A stretch of DNA of 30,419 nt from Acidobacteria bacterium UBA7540 (GTDB taxonomy: Bacteria; Acidobacteriota; Terriglobia; UBA7540): assembly GCA_002478145.1 (NCBI GenBank), contig DLMI01000241.1, forward strand, positions 1 to 30,419, read 5' to 3'. A model generated the notes under the pieces. It had not been told where the DNA came from, searched no databases, and saw nothing but the letters and a program-made list of their open reading frames with translations. Positions 22,944 through 30,380 of the stretch are shown piece after piece. The position numbers and the translations under genes were made by a program. Each line of letters opens with the position of its first letter. The stretch's first letter is position 1.

Positions 22944-24194
22944 TTACTTGCCCTCCGGCGCCAGAAAATCGGCATCCAAATCCCAACTCCCGCCGCGCAT
23001 CAGGGAACTGATGGGATCGAAAGGATGGGCTGCATAAGCGAAGCCACCCGCGGCCGCGATGCGCGACAAGGCCTCCTTTATCGGCAGCGCGGCTGAGGCA
23101 ACGGACCCGTCCCCACTCAAGATGACGTCTTCCTGGGGATGCGAGGGATTGGGAAACCCCTTCTCGGGGTTGTCGGGCGAGGGCAGGGCGAGCATGTGCA
23201 CGGTGGTGAGAAGTGTCTGTTTGCTGGAAGCCGTTGTGACCTCTTCGCCGCGGATGAGCATGAGGCGCCCGTCACGATATTTCTGAACTTCCTGTAACTC
23301 CTGGGCATACCGTTCCACGCTGAGGTCAGTGGAGTGGTCAGTAAGAATGAGCCAATCCAAACCGGCGTGAAGCGCTGCTTGCTTGGTCACGGACAGGGGG
23401 TATCCACGTTCCGCAGGATTGTCGGTATAGCCGCAGTGGTAGTGCACATCGCCCCGGTACCAACCGGGGAGGCTGGGCAGGGGGGGCGCATTCAAATCCA
23501 CGCGGAGATAGAAATCCTGAGTGGCCCATCCTTCCAAACGAAAGGAGACCCACAGGTCAACGGCATGAAACGGACCGCCAATGAAGTGTTGCCTCAAGTA
23601 AGTGTCGATAGACTCACGAGGCACTTCGAGTGTCTTCTTCATCCGGTCTGTGATGGTCAGGGGTTGGCCGTTGCTCCGAGCATCAAACGAGAAATCCCGG
23701 CTTTCGCCCAGGGGCAGCGGGTCGGCGACGAATTGGCGCCCCGTCCCGGCCGGTTTCACAAACAGGTTTAGCCCCAGCAGCTTCAGGGGGTCCCGCGTTA
23801 TGTATTGCGACAGGCCGGCGCCCGTCGTATGGGCAGTCTTTTCGACTCCGTTAATGATTTCAAGATAGAGAGGGAGGCAGGGATCATTGGAGTTGCGCAG
23901 GACGCGCGGAGCGTCCGCGCGAAAGAATACCCCGGCTTTTGAAACTTTCTCTTTGAGTTGGGATACCATCTCCTGCTGCGACCAAGCGGGAGTGGAGCCG
24001 AATGCGAAAACCGTGATCGCTGTCATTCCGAGCGAAGCGAGGAATCTCGCTCTGCAAATTGTGATCGCTGTCCTTCCGAGCCGTCGGGCGACGGACAGGA
24101 ATCTCACTCTGGAAACAAAGGGAGATTCCTCTCCCGCGACTGCGGGATCGGAATGACAGGCGAGCGGGTTTTTCAGCGTCCTGTCGAGGCTCAT
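22944..24194 (-). CDS. N-terminal part of CehA/McbA-type PHP metallohydrolase, stop-interrupted
   Basis: This 416-residue segment of an exported metal-dependent hydrolase carries a beta domain (about 95-240) and most of the PHP active site: GDVHYHCGYTDN at 249-259, LTDHS at 284-288 and AHPFDP at 389-394. It ends abruptly at TAA after FLAPEGK. The next codons continue the family sequence in frame, so the stop interrupts one gene spanning 22092-24194. The start overlaps the protease-like gene as ATGA. Residues about 13-58 are encoded by an inserted 140-bp repeat, which gives an odd arginine-rich N-terminus before the ITVFAFGSTPAWSQ signal-peptide-like end. The substrate is unknown; relatives cleave carbamate or phosphoester compounds. 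Confidence 0.75.
   Translation of the reverse strand: MSLDRTLKNPLACHSDPAVAGEESPFVSRVRFLSVARRLGRTAITICRARFLASLGMTAITVFAFGSTPAWSQQEMVSQLKEKVSKAGVFFRADAPRVLRNSNDPCLPLYLEIINGVEKTAHTTGAGLSQYITRDPLKLLGLNLFVKPAGTGRQFVADPLPLGESRDFSFDARSNGQPLTITDRMKKTLEVPRESIDTYLRQHFIGGPFHAVDLWVSFRLEGWATQDFYLRVDLNAPPLPSLPGWYRGDVHYHCGYTDNPAERGYPLSVTKQAALHAGLDWLILTDHSTDLSVERYAQELQEVQKYRDGRLMLIRGEEVTTASSKQTLLTTVHMLALPSPDNPEKGFPNPSHPQEDVILSGDGSVASAALPIKEALSRIAAAGGFAYAAHPFDPISSLMRGGSWDLDADFLAPEGK
24020..24159. repeat. 140-bp TGTCATTCCGA element inserted in the metallohydrolase gene
   Basis: The ends CTGTCATTCCGA (24020-24031) and TCGGAATGACAG (24148-24159) are perfect 12-bp inverted repeats. Inside, GTGATCGCTGTC followed by TTCCGAGC-type sequence is repeated directly at 24013 and 24061. 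Elements of the TGTCATTCCGAGCGAAGCGAGGAA kind are widely dispersed in bacterial genomes and often leave the translated signature RFLASLGM, which is seen here. This one lies wholly inside a coding region and keeps it open. Confidence 0.8.
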
Positions 24195-25636
24195 GGGAGG
24201 AGTTTACGGGCCGCCTGAATAGCGACACACTGATTCGCGCCGCTGGCAATAGCCAGAACTTTACCCTCTGCTGTCAACAGGGGTGCCCCGGATTCTCCGG
24301 GATTCACCAAGCGTTCCAAGGTCACCGTGGTGTTTTCAGTGGTGGCTTGAAGATATACCGCCCGGGGGTCAGCCTGAGACTGGTTAAGCCCGAATGGAAA
24401 CCCGAACAGGGCCTTCTTGGTGGTTTCGCCGGTCTGGGCAGCGGAGTCCGCGAAGGCCAGCGGCTTAAGATTCGCACCTGCCAATTGCAGCAAGGCAAGG
24501 TCGCTCTCTCCTTCAGCCTCCAGGTCAAGGGAGGCGCGCTCACCGGAGTCGGGGTCCTGATAATCCTTCTTCCGCATCCGGTCGGGAGCAGTCTTCAGGA
24601 GTTTCAGCGTCGCTTTTTCGCTGCTGGCCGCCATCTGAAAATCCAACCCACCGTCCGGCGACTTTACGCGGGCCCCCGCCGGCCATGCGTAAAGACGGTA
24701 GCTCTTGGGGTCTAACTCGAGATGGTAGTGAGCAATCAAGAAGGCAATTTGCGGATCAAATTTCCACGGCTGCACCACGCGCTTGGCCGTGAGCAGTTTC
24801 CCTTCCGCGCTGACCACAAAGCCGGTTCCGGATTGGCTGAACTTTTCTCTGGCCTGGGTCTTGGGATCTACCAGGGCGTACTCGCAGTACAAGAGGTAGA
24901 GGGCAGGCCGAGCGGCTGCCGAGAGGGTCTGCTCCTCGGTGAGCTTAGCCGAGTGGTCTTTGCCAAGAGCCTGTGCTGCTGGGGAGGAAGGGTCGGAGAG
25001 CGTATCCAGAATTTTGCCCGCCGCCATCTGGAGGAGGGGGTTCCCCGAGAACAGGTTCAGGGGAACATCTTCGTTCAACGCCACAGGGATGACCAACTGC
25101 TTGGTCCGCAGCGCGAGCTTCTCGACCGCGGTCAATTTGACTTCGATGAAATTCTCCCCCGTAATCCGGATCGAGTCCTTTTCCAGGATTTCCGCAACCG
25201 GCTTGAGAGAGTCTAGTTCCGCGAACACGATGGTGCACTTCAAGGGAGACGGCAGGTCCACGACCTCCTTTTTTGAAAGCTGGAACTCCTGCTCAAACGT
25301 CTCGAGGTGGACCGGCACGCCGTTGACTCGAACGTCCTGAAAGTAAATGCGCTGAATAGTGGCACCACGATCCACTGGCTTGATGCTCAAATAGAGATTC
25401 AACAACAGTCGCTCAAGGTTGATATCCTGGTAGGTAATATTCTTGTAGATCACGAGCTTTTCCGGGGCCAGGTTCGGTTTCTTTTCCAGGTCCAAGTGAT
25501 AGACCTTCGCTCCGCGAAGTTCAGCGGGGAGTTGACCGGCAGGAGTGTCTTTCTGAAAACCTCGCGCAGGATGAGCACCGGGGTGTGGGCCCAATGAAGT
25601 GAGCAGGAGCAAGAGAGGTAAGCGGCGTGATATCAT
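24191..25636 (-). CDS. Exported trypsin-fold protein lacking the catalytic histidine
   Basis: This 481-residue secreted protein has a signal peptide (MISRRLPLLLLLTSLGPHPGA), a novel-looking N-terminal beta region (about 60-230) and a chymotrypsin-like C-terminal domain (about 265-480). Catalytic Asp379 (ESDLALLQL) and Ser449 (NPGESGAPLL) are in place. However, the histidine position in the usual TNxHVV motif is Arg286 (LLTAKRVVQPW), so proteolysis is unlikely; a binding or scaffolding role is more probable. The start at 25636 was chosen for the signal peptide. A TTG-initiated extension of 33 residues upstream is less likely, although no strong ribosome-binding site is visible. The stop overlaps the metallohydrolase start by ATGA. 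The upstream gene is the FHA-GAF-cyclase. Confidence 0.82.
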   Translation of the reverse strand: MISRRLPLLLLLTSLGPHPGAHPARGFQKDTPAGQLPAELRGAKVYHLDLEKKPNLAPEKLVIYKNITYQDINLERLLLNLYLSIKPVDRGATIQRIYFQDVRVNGVPVHLETFEQEFQLSKKEVVDLPSPLKCTIVFAELDSLKPVAEILEKDSIRITGENFIEVKLTAVEKLALRTKQLVIPVALNEDVPLNLFSGNPLLQMAAGKILDTLSDPSSPAAQALGKDHSAKLTEEQTLSAAARPALYLLYCEYALVDPKTQAREKFSQSGTGFVVSAEGKLLTAKRVVQPWKFDPQIAFLIAHYHLELDPKSYRLYAWPAGARVKSPDGGLDFQMAASSEKATLKLLKTAPDRMRKKDYQDPDSGERASLDLEAEGESDLALLQLAGANLKPLAFADSAAQTGETTKKALFGFPFGLNQSQADPRAVYLQATTENTTVTLERLVNPGESGAPLLTAEGKVLAIASGANQCVAIQAARKLLP

Positions 25637-25682
25637 AATCGTCAATGAGCCCAGTTCGCCAACCCAGGAGGCGTCCAAAGCA

Positions 25683-25769
25683 AGTAGCGTGGACCTGAGG
25701 GGCAGGTGCGCGGTTCGTTCAAGAATGCCCCGCAAAGCCTGCAGACCTACAAAACTGGTCGGCGCTACG
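25683..25769. repeat. Diverged copy of the 84-bp CGTAGCGCCG element
   Basis: The segment begins AGTAGCG and ends CGGCGCTACG, resembling the element at 13831-13914 in ends and length. Its right end overlaps the 3' end of the cyclase gene: the TAG stop codon (25765-25767) is formed within CGTAGCGCCG read on the minus strand. It fills most of the gap between the cyclase and protease-like genes. Confidence 0.45.
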
Positions 25770-27393
25770 CGCTCTGCTCCGCCACAGGGTGTTTCCAGAG
25801 AATTTCGTAAATTTCCACCGGAGCTTCCTTGCCTTTCACCCTGATGGCATCCAGGCGTCGCGCGGGGAAGGAACCATTGATTTCCCCGAAGGTGGATTCA
25901 GAAATCAGAATCTGACCTCCGGCGGCATTGGCGCACAGCCGGGAAGCCAGATTCACAGCGTCACCGATAACGGTGTAATCCATGCGTTTCGATGAGCCGA
26001 TGTTCCCGGCGGTTACTTGGCCGGTATTAATGCCCAGCCCCATTTGTAATGGCTCTTGACCGCGAGCTTGCCAGTGACGGTTGAGAGCCGTGAGGGCGCG
26101 TTGCATCTCGGCCGCGGTCTTGACGGAACGCTGGGCGTCGTCGGGCTTGGCCAAAGGAGCCCCGAATAGGGCCATAATTCCGTCCCCAAGGTACTTATCC
26201 AACGTGCCTCCATTGTCAAAGATAAGGTCCGTCATTTCGCTGAAGTACTCGTTAAGAAGCTCGACGATTTTTTGCGGCTGCATGCGCTCTGAGAGGCGAG
26301 TGAACCCGCGGATGTCCGCGAAGAGAATAGTCGCCGTCTGGTTCTCCCCGCCCAAGTGGATCTCGTCCGGCTTGGCCAGGATCTTTTCCACGATCGCGGA
26401 ACTCAGGAACCGCTCCAGGGCCTGGCGTTCGATCACGCGGCGGGAGAGTTCGGCGTGGGAATGGGCGCGGTCATAGCTGATAGCGGCTTCCGCGGCGACA
26501 ACCGAGAAGATGTCCAGCTCTTCCTTGGAGAAGGCAGAGGGCTTGCTGAGACAATCTACATAAAAGAGACCAAATACCTTGTCTTTGTAGATGAGGGGGG
26601 CGCACATCGCAGAGCGAATGCCAGAAATCCGAAGGCTTTCGCTGCTGGAGAATCGTTGGTCCATCGAAACGTCGCGAACCAGCAGCGGCACTCTTTCGCT
26701 CATCACCCGGTCGATGACGGTTTTCGACAGTACGGGGCCACGCGGGTCGCCCCTCTGCCGCTCATCCTTATATAGCAAGACGGCCGGTCTAAATCCCTTT
26801 TTCTCGTCCCGCAGCATTACGAAGCCGCGTTCCACGTTTTCCATCTGGAACACAAGCTCCATCACGCGCTGCATGACCTCCTCGGGGGTCAGCACTGAGG
26901 AAAGAGTCTTGCCTACGGCCAACAGGAGCTTCAGCAGTTTATTTTCCTGCTCCAGAGTTGTCAGCCGGTCCCGGATTGCCCGTTGCGGCGGAACGCCGGC
27001 GGCGAGCGGCGGGCGCGGCCGGCTACTCAGGGTATCCGGACTGATCAGCCCGGTGATATCCCTGCCGGCGTCATGGCCAGCTTCAACATAAAAGGGATCT
27101 GGCGTGGCCGCTTCAAACTTGAACTCGAAGATGCCGATGTTGATCCGGTCCTGGTCGGAGAGGCGGTGCTCCTGGACTGGCTGGCCGTTTACAAACGTGC
27201 CATTCATGCTCCCGAGGTCGATGATCAATACCGTCTCCCCGGGCAACACGGTCACGCGGGCATGTTGGCGGGATACACTAGGGTGCTGGAGCATCAGATC
27301 GTTGGAATCGGCGCGTCCGATGCTCACCGTTGACCCGCTGATTTCGAAGATCTGAGTCTGGTTCGAAGGGTCGGTTATAACGAATCGAGCCAT
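25765..27393 (-). CDS. FHA-GAF-class III adenylate cyclase
   Basis: This 542-residue soluble signalling enzyme predicted to make cAMP has three domains. The FHA domain (about 1-95) has IGRADSNDL, SRQHARV and GSMNGTFVNG. A GAF domain (about 165-310) includes YKDKVFGLFYVD. The class III cyclase domain (about 350-532) has metal aspartates Asp360 (FADIRGFT) and Asp404 (DKYLGDG), Lys400 and Thr474 at the base-selecting positions (favouring ATP), and transition-state Asn481 and Arg485 (NLASRL). All catalytic residues are present. The ATG at 27393 lies 14 bases after the coiled-coil gene; an upstream in-frame start would overlap that gene. The FHA domain could couple threonine phosphorylation by the operon's kinase to cAMP production. 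The ligand of the GAF domain is unknown. Confidence 0.95.
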   Translation of the reverse strand: MARFVITDPSNQTQIFEISGSTVSIGRADSNDLMLQHPSVSRQHARVTVLPGETVLIIDLGSMNGTFVNGQPVQEHRLSDQDRINIGIFEFKFEAATPDPFYVEAGHDAGRDITGLISPDTLSSRPRPPLAAGVPPQRAIRDRLTTLEQENKLLKLLLAVGKTLSSVLTPEEVMQRVMELVFQMENVERGFVMLRDEKKGFRPAVLLYKDERQRGDPRGPVLSKTVIDRVMSERVPLLVRDVSMDQRFSSSESLRISGIRSAMCAPLIYKDKVFGLFYVDCLSKPSAFSKEELDIFSVVAAEAAISYDRAHSHAELSRRVIERQALERFLSSAIVEKILAKPDEIHLGGENQTATILFADIRGFTRLSERMQPQKIVELLNEYFSEMTDLIFDNGGTLDKYLGDGIMALFGAPLAKPDDAQRSVKTAAEMQRALTALNRHWQARGQEPLQMGLGINTGQVTAGNIGSSKRMDYTVIGDAVNLASRLCANAAGGQILISESTFGEINGSFPARRLDAIRVKGKEAPVEIYEILWKHPVAEQSA

Positions 27394-27407
27394 GAGGGGC
27401 GGCCAAA

Positions 27408-28067
27408 CTATTCCAGACGAACCACATCGCCCCACTCAGGCCGCACGCCGCTGTTCACCGTAACGATCTGTGCCCGGGAGGTCCCGGCATCGATCACTTG
27501 GATTATCTCAATGACCCCCACTCGCGTGTTGGGGTCAGAAGATTTGTACAGCGCCAAGCGAGACCCTTGATGGATTCCCTGTGACGAGCCCATGTCCAGC
27601 AGCATCACCTTGTCACCCTCAACGGCGGTCACGTAATTCAGAAGCGCCGGTGGCGGCGGGTTTACGGAGAAAGTCTTTGTGGCCTCGGTGGGTACAGGGC
27701 CCGGGCTGGCCGCCCCACCCAATTGTTTGAGCCCGGCCAGCGTTTCATTCCGCAACTGGGTGATGGCAGTCTTCAGGCTGCTGAAGTTTTCCTCGTCCCC
27801 CAGGCGCATCGAGGTCGCCATCTGATCCAAGTCCTGAAGTGATCGCTGCTGGCGGAGGATGACCGCTTGAAATTGCGCCTGGTTCTGCCGCAACTCCAGA
27901 AGTTGTGCGTTGAGAGTCTGCAACTGAGTGGTGAGCGCCTGCACCTGGTCCTGAATCGCCTTGAACTGGTCATTCAGGTATTGCTGTTCATCTTCCTTGA
28001 ACTTGGGCCACGCACTGGTAACCACCAATAATACGAAGAACAAAGCGAGCATCATGCGCCGCATCAT
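27408..28067 (-). CDS. Exported coiled-coil protein with C-terminal beta domain
   Basis: This 219-residue protein has an N-terminal hydrophobic signal (MLALFFVLLVVTSAWP) and a long Gln/Leu-rich coiled coil (about 25-115; LNDQFKAIQDQVQALTTQL). A short Pro-rich linker and a compact beta domain (about 140-219) follow, with GDKVMLLDMGSSQGIHQGSRLALYK. The last domain resembles FlgT/MreC-type small beta modules, but I cannot assign it. The start has GGAGG with a 6-base spacer. It lies 46 bases after the kinase gene, and its predicted periplasmic location matches the kinase's PEGA domains, so it may be a ligand or partner for them. A parallel coiled-coil protein ends the convergent plus unit. Confidence 0.82.
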   Translation of the reverse strand: MMRRMMLALFFVLLVVTSAWPKFKEDEQQYLNDQFKAIQDQVQALTTQLQTLNAQLLELRQNQAQFQAVILRQQRSLQDLDQMATSMRLGDEENFSSLKTAITQLRNETLAGLKQLGGAASPGPVPTEATKTFSVNPPPPALLNYVTAVEGDKVMLLDMGSSQGIHQGSRLALYKSSDPNTRVGVIEIIQVIDAGTSRAQIVTVNSGVRPEWGDVVRLE

Positions 28068-28113
28068 GCTGGACCTCCGAAATAACTCTCCTAGGTCAAA
28101 GTGGACGCCAGTC

Positions 28114-30225
28114 CTATTGACGGGGCATGGGGACAGCCACCTTGACGGGTTCGTCGGCCTTCACTTCAATCACCTGCGTTACCGACTTGTAGCCAGAAAG
28201 AGAAATGACCAATGTGTGCCGCCCGGTGGGGAGACTAAACGAGGCGGGAGTTTGACTCTCAATCCGATTGCCGTCCGCAAACACAGTCGCACCCAACGGG
28301 ATGGTGTGCACCTCAACAATCCCAGTCCCCGCAGCTTCTCCGCCCAGGTTGACCCTGACATCCAAGATGGCCCCACTCGTGATCTTGAAAGTGTTCTCAT
28401 AAGGCGCTGCCCCCGGCCGCCTGACGACATATCTGTGACTCCCAGCGACCACGCTCGCTCGCGCTGGACTGGGCCCAATCAACTTCCCGTCAATCAACAC
28501 GTCTAAACCGGGCGTCGTGGTAACGATCGTGACTTCTCCCCTCCCCACCGAAAGGGGGACGTTGACCGTGAAGGGTTTCCCGCCCTGGATGGTCACGGAC
28601 TGCTGGTAATCATCGTACCCCTCTTTCGAAACCACCAGTTGGTGAGTGCCGGCGGCAAGACCAATCGTAGACGAGTAGGGGGTGATCCAATCAGGTTCGC
28701 TTCTGCCATCTACCGAAATCTTGGCCCCAGAGACATTCGCCGTGACCAGCAATTGGCCGGTCTTGGGGATTGCGCCAGTCGGCACGCTCTCTTTCTTGGG
28801 AGGTTCCACCTTGGCCGCCGCAGGTTCTATCGCTGGGGTCTGGGGCGGCGGTTCGGCTCGCGCAGGAAGGCTGGCGTTGACCGTGAAGGGTTTCCCGCCC
28901 TCGATGGTTACGGACTGCTGGTAATTATCGTAGCCCTCCTTCGAAACCACCACTTGGTGAGAACCGACCGAAAGGTCGGTGATCGTGTAGGGTGTGACCC
29001 AATTAGGTTCGCTTCTGCCATCTACCGAAACCTTGGCCTCAGGGACATTCGCCGCGACCAGCAATTGGCCAACCGGCGGGGTAGCTACCCGTGAATTCAC
29101 CTTATGGTGGTAGAGTACTGCGCCCCCGAGGATTCCGAGGAATACAACGGCGCCCAGGGCCAGGAGGATCCAAACCATCGGCGAAGTGTGCAGTTTTTGG
29201 AAGATGGTTGGCGGCAGCACGACTTGCGCCGGCACTTGCCCCGGGGAAGGTTGTTCAATAGGCGTGGTCTGAGCCGCTTCAGTCGGGGCCGCGGGCGGCC
29301 TTGAAATCTCAACGGGTGGCGCCGCCGCACGCTCCAAGTCTGTGCTGGGGAAGGGCGGAACCTTGACTATTATGGTGGCGGAGGGCGACGCCGAACCCGC
29401 CAGGCACTTGAAATTCTTTAGATCATCCGCCAGTTCCCGGCAAGTCTGATAGCGCTCGTCGGGGCTCTTTGCCAGGGTTTTGCAAATCACGTAGCTTAGA
29501 CCCGGATGAATCGTGGCATCCAGTTCGCGAGGCGGAATGGGGTTCTCGTTAATGATCTTATAGATGACAGTGGTGATGTTCTGTCCGCCGAAGGGCATTT
29601 CGCCGGTCACCAGCTCATAGAGAATGATGCCCAACGAGAAGATATCGGAGCGGCCGTCAATCTGCCGGCCCTTGACCTGCTCGGGTGACATGTAATTGGG
29701 CGTGCCCAGGACTTGCCCGGCTTGTGTCATCCCCATGGACATCATCTTGGCTATGCCGAAATCAGTCACTTTCACTGACCCATTGTCAAGAATCATGATG
29801 TTGGCAGGCTTGATATCTCGGTGAACGATGCTGTGTTGGTGGGCGTGGTCCAGCGCGCTGCATACCTGGTCGTACATGGGGATGATGGTTTCGATGGGCA
29901 GCATCCCCTGTTCTTCAATCAACCTCTCCAGCGATTTCCCTTCCAGGTATTCCATGATCAAGTAGAGGATGCCACTGTCTTCACCGTAATCGAAGACGTT
30001 GACGATGTTCGGGTGGCTCAGCACGCCGGCCGCTTGCGCCTCGCGCTGGAACCGGGCTTTGAACTCCCGGAACTCCTGCGACGTAAGACCCTCCGTAAGC
30101 ATGGTCTTGATCGCAACCGTTCGACCGATGACAGGGTCGAAGCCGTGATAGACCACACCCATGGATCCGCGTCCCAGCTCAGAGACAATCTGGTAACGGC
30201 CTGCCTTGGTCAGTGCGTCGGCCAT
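28114..30225 (-). CDS. Transmembrane Ser/Thr kinase with four PEGA domains
   Basis: This 703-residue Hanks-type kinase carries an extracytoplasmic sensor. The kinase domain (about 11-272) has GRGSMGVV, Lys40, Glu62, HRDIKPANI (135-143), DFG at 155-157 and GTPNYMSPE, so it should be active. Thr175 and preceding residues of the activation segment are candidate autophosphorylation sites. A Pro-rich juxtamembrane segment leads to one membrane helix (about 350-372), followed by four PEGA domains at about 386-453, 491-560, 561-628 and 633-703. PEGA1 and PEGA2 are nearly identical. PEGA domains are thought to bind envelope or surface components. A GAGGG precedes the ATG. The gene heads the minus unit with two FHA-protein genes downstream, and a PP2C gene and a triple-FHA transporter gene lie in the convergent unit; those proteins are obvious candidate substrates or readers. 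Confidence 0.96.
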   Translation of the reverse strand: MADALTKAGRYQIVSELGRGSMGVVYHGFDPVIGRTVAIKTMLTEGLTSQEFREFKARFQREAQAAGVLSHPNIVNVFDYGEDSGILYLIMEYLEGKSLERLIEEQGMLPIETIIPMYDQVCSALDHAHQHSIVHRDIKPANIMILDNGSVKVTDFGIAKMMSMGMTQAGQVLGTPNYMSPEQVKGRQIDGRSDIFSLGIILYELVTGEMPFGGQNITTVIYKIINENPIPPRELDATIHPGLSYVICKTLAKSPDERYQTCRELADDLKNFKCLAGSASPSATIIVKVPPFPSTDLERAAAPPVEISRPPAAPTEAAQTTPIEQPSPGQVPAQVVLPPTIFQKLHTSPMVWILLALGAVVFLGILGGAVLYHHKVNSRVATPPVGQLLVAANVPEAKVSVDGRSEPNWVTPYTITDLSVGSHQVVVSKEGYDNYQQSVTIEGGKPFTVNASLPARAEPPPQTPAIEPAAAKVEPPKKESVPTGAIPKTGQLLVTANVSGAKISVDGRSEPDWITPYSSTIGLAAGTHQLVVSKEGYDDYQQSVTIQGGKPFTVNVPLSVGRGEVTIVTTTPGLDVLIDGKLIGPSPARASVVAGSHRYVVRRPGAAPYENTFKITSGAILDVRVNLGGEAAGTGIVEVHTIPLGATVFADGNRIESQTPASFSLPTGRHTLVISLSGYKSVTQVIEVKADEPVKVAVPMPRQ
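28561..29070 (-). repeat. Tandem PEGA-encoding duplication inside the kinase gene
   Basis: The segments 28561-28758 and 28876-29070 are direct copies about 315 bases apart with high nucleotide identity. Both begin GTTGACCGTGAAGGG and share GGTTCGCTTCTGCCATCTACC. They encode PEGA2 and PEGA1. The near-identity at silent sites indicates recent duplication or ongoing gene conversion. The copies differ by one codon in length. Confidence 0.8.
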
Positions 30226-30351
30226 GTGACCCTCACATTCCTCCGCTTGGCGCTTCTACGCGAAGTCGTTGAGCAGACACTAATTCCTTGCTGTGTTCCG
30301 ACTACCAGCCCGAGGGGACACCTCACAGCCGAAACCCCCAGGACGTAGCCA

Positions 30352-30380
30352 AGCCTAACGCAACAGGATATTGATGTCAA
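30352..30380 (-). promoter_or_regulatory. Sigma-70-type promoter for the kinase operon
   Basis: On the minus strand TTGACA (30380-30375) is followed after 17 bases by TAGGCT (30357-30352). The -35 box is perfect and the -10 box matches three of six consensus positions. It lies about 125 bases before the kinase start, leaving a leader of roughly 120 bases with no obvious structure. No other good promoter is seen between 30226 and 30419. Confidence 0.45.
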
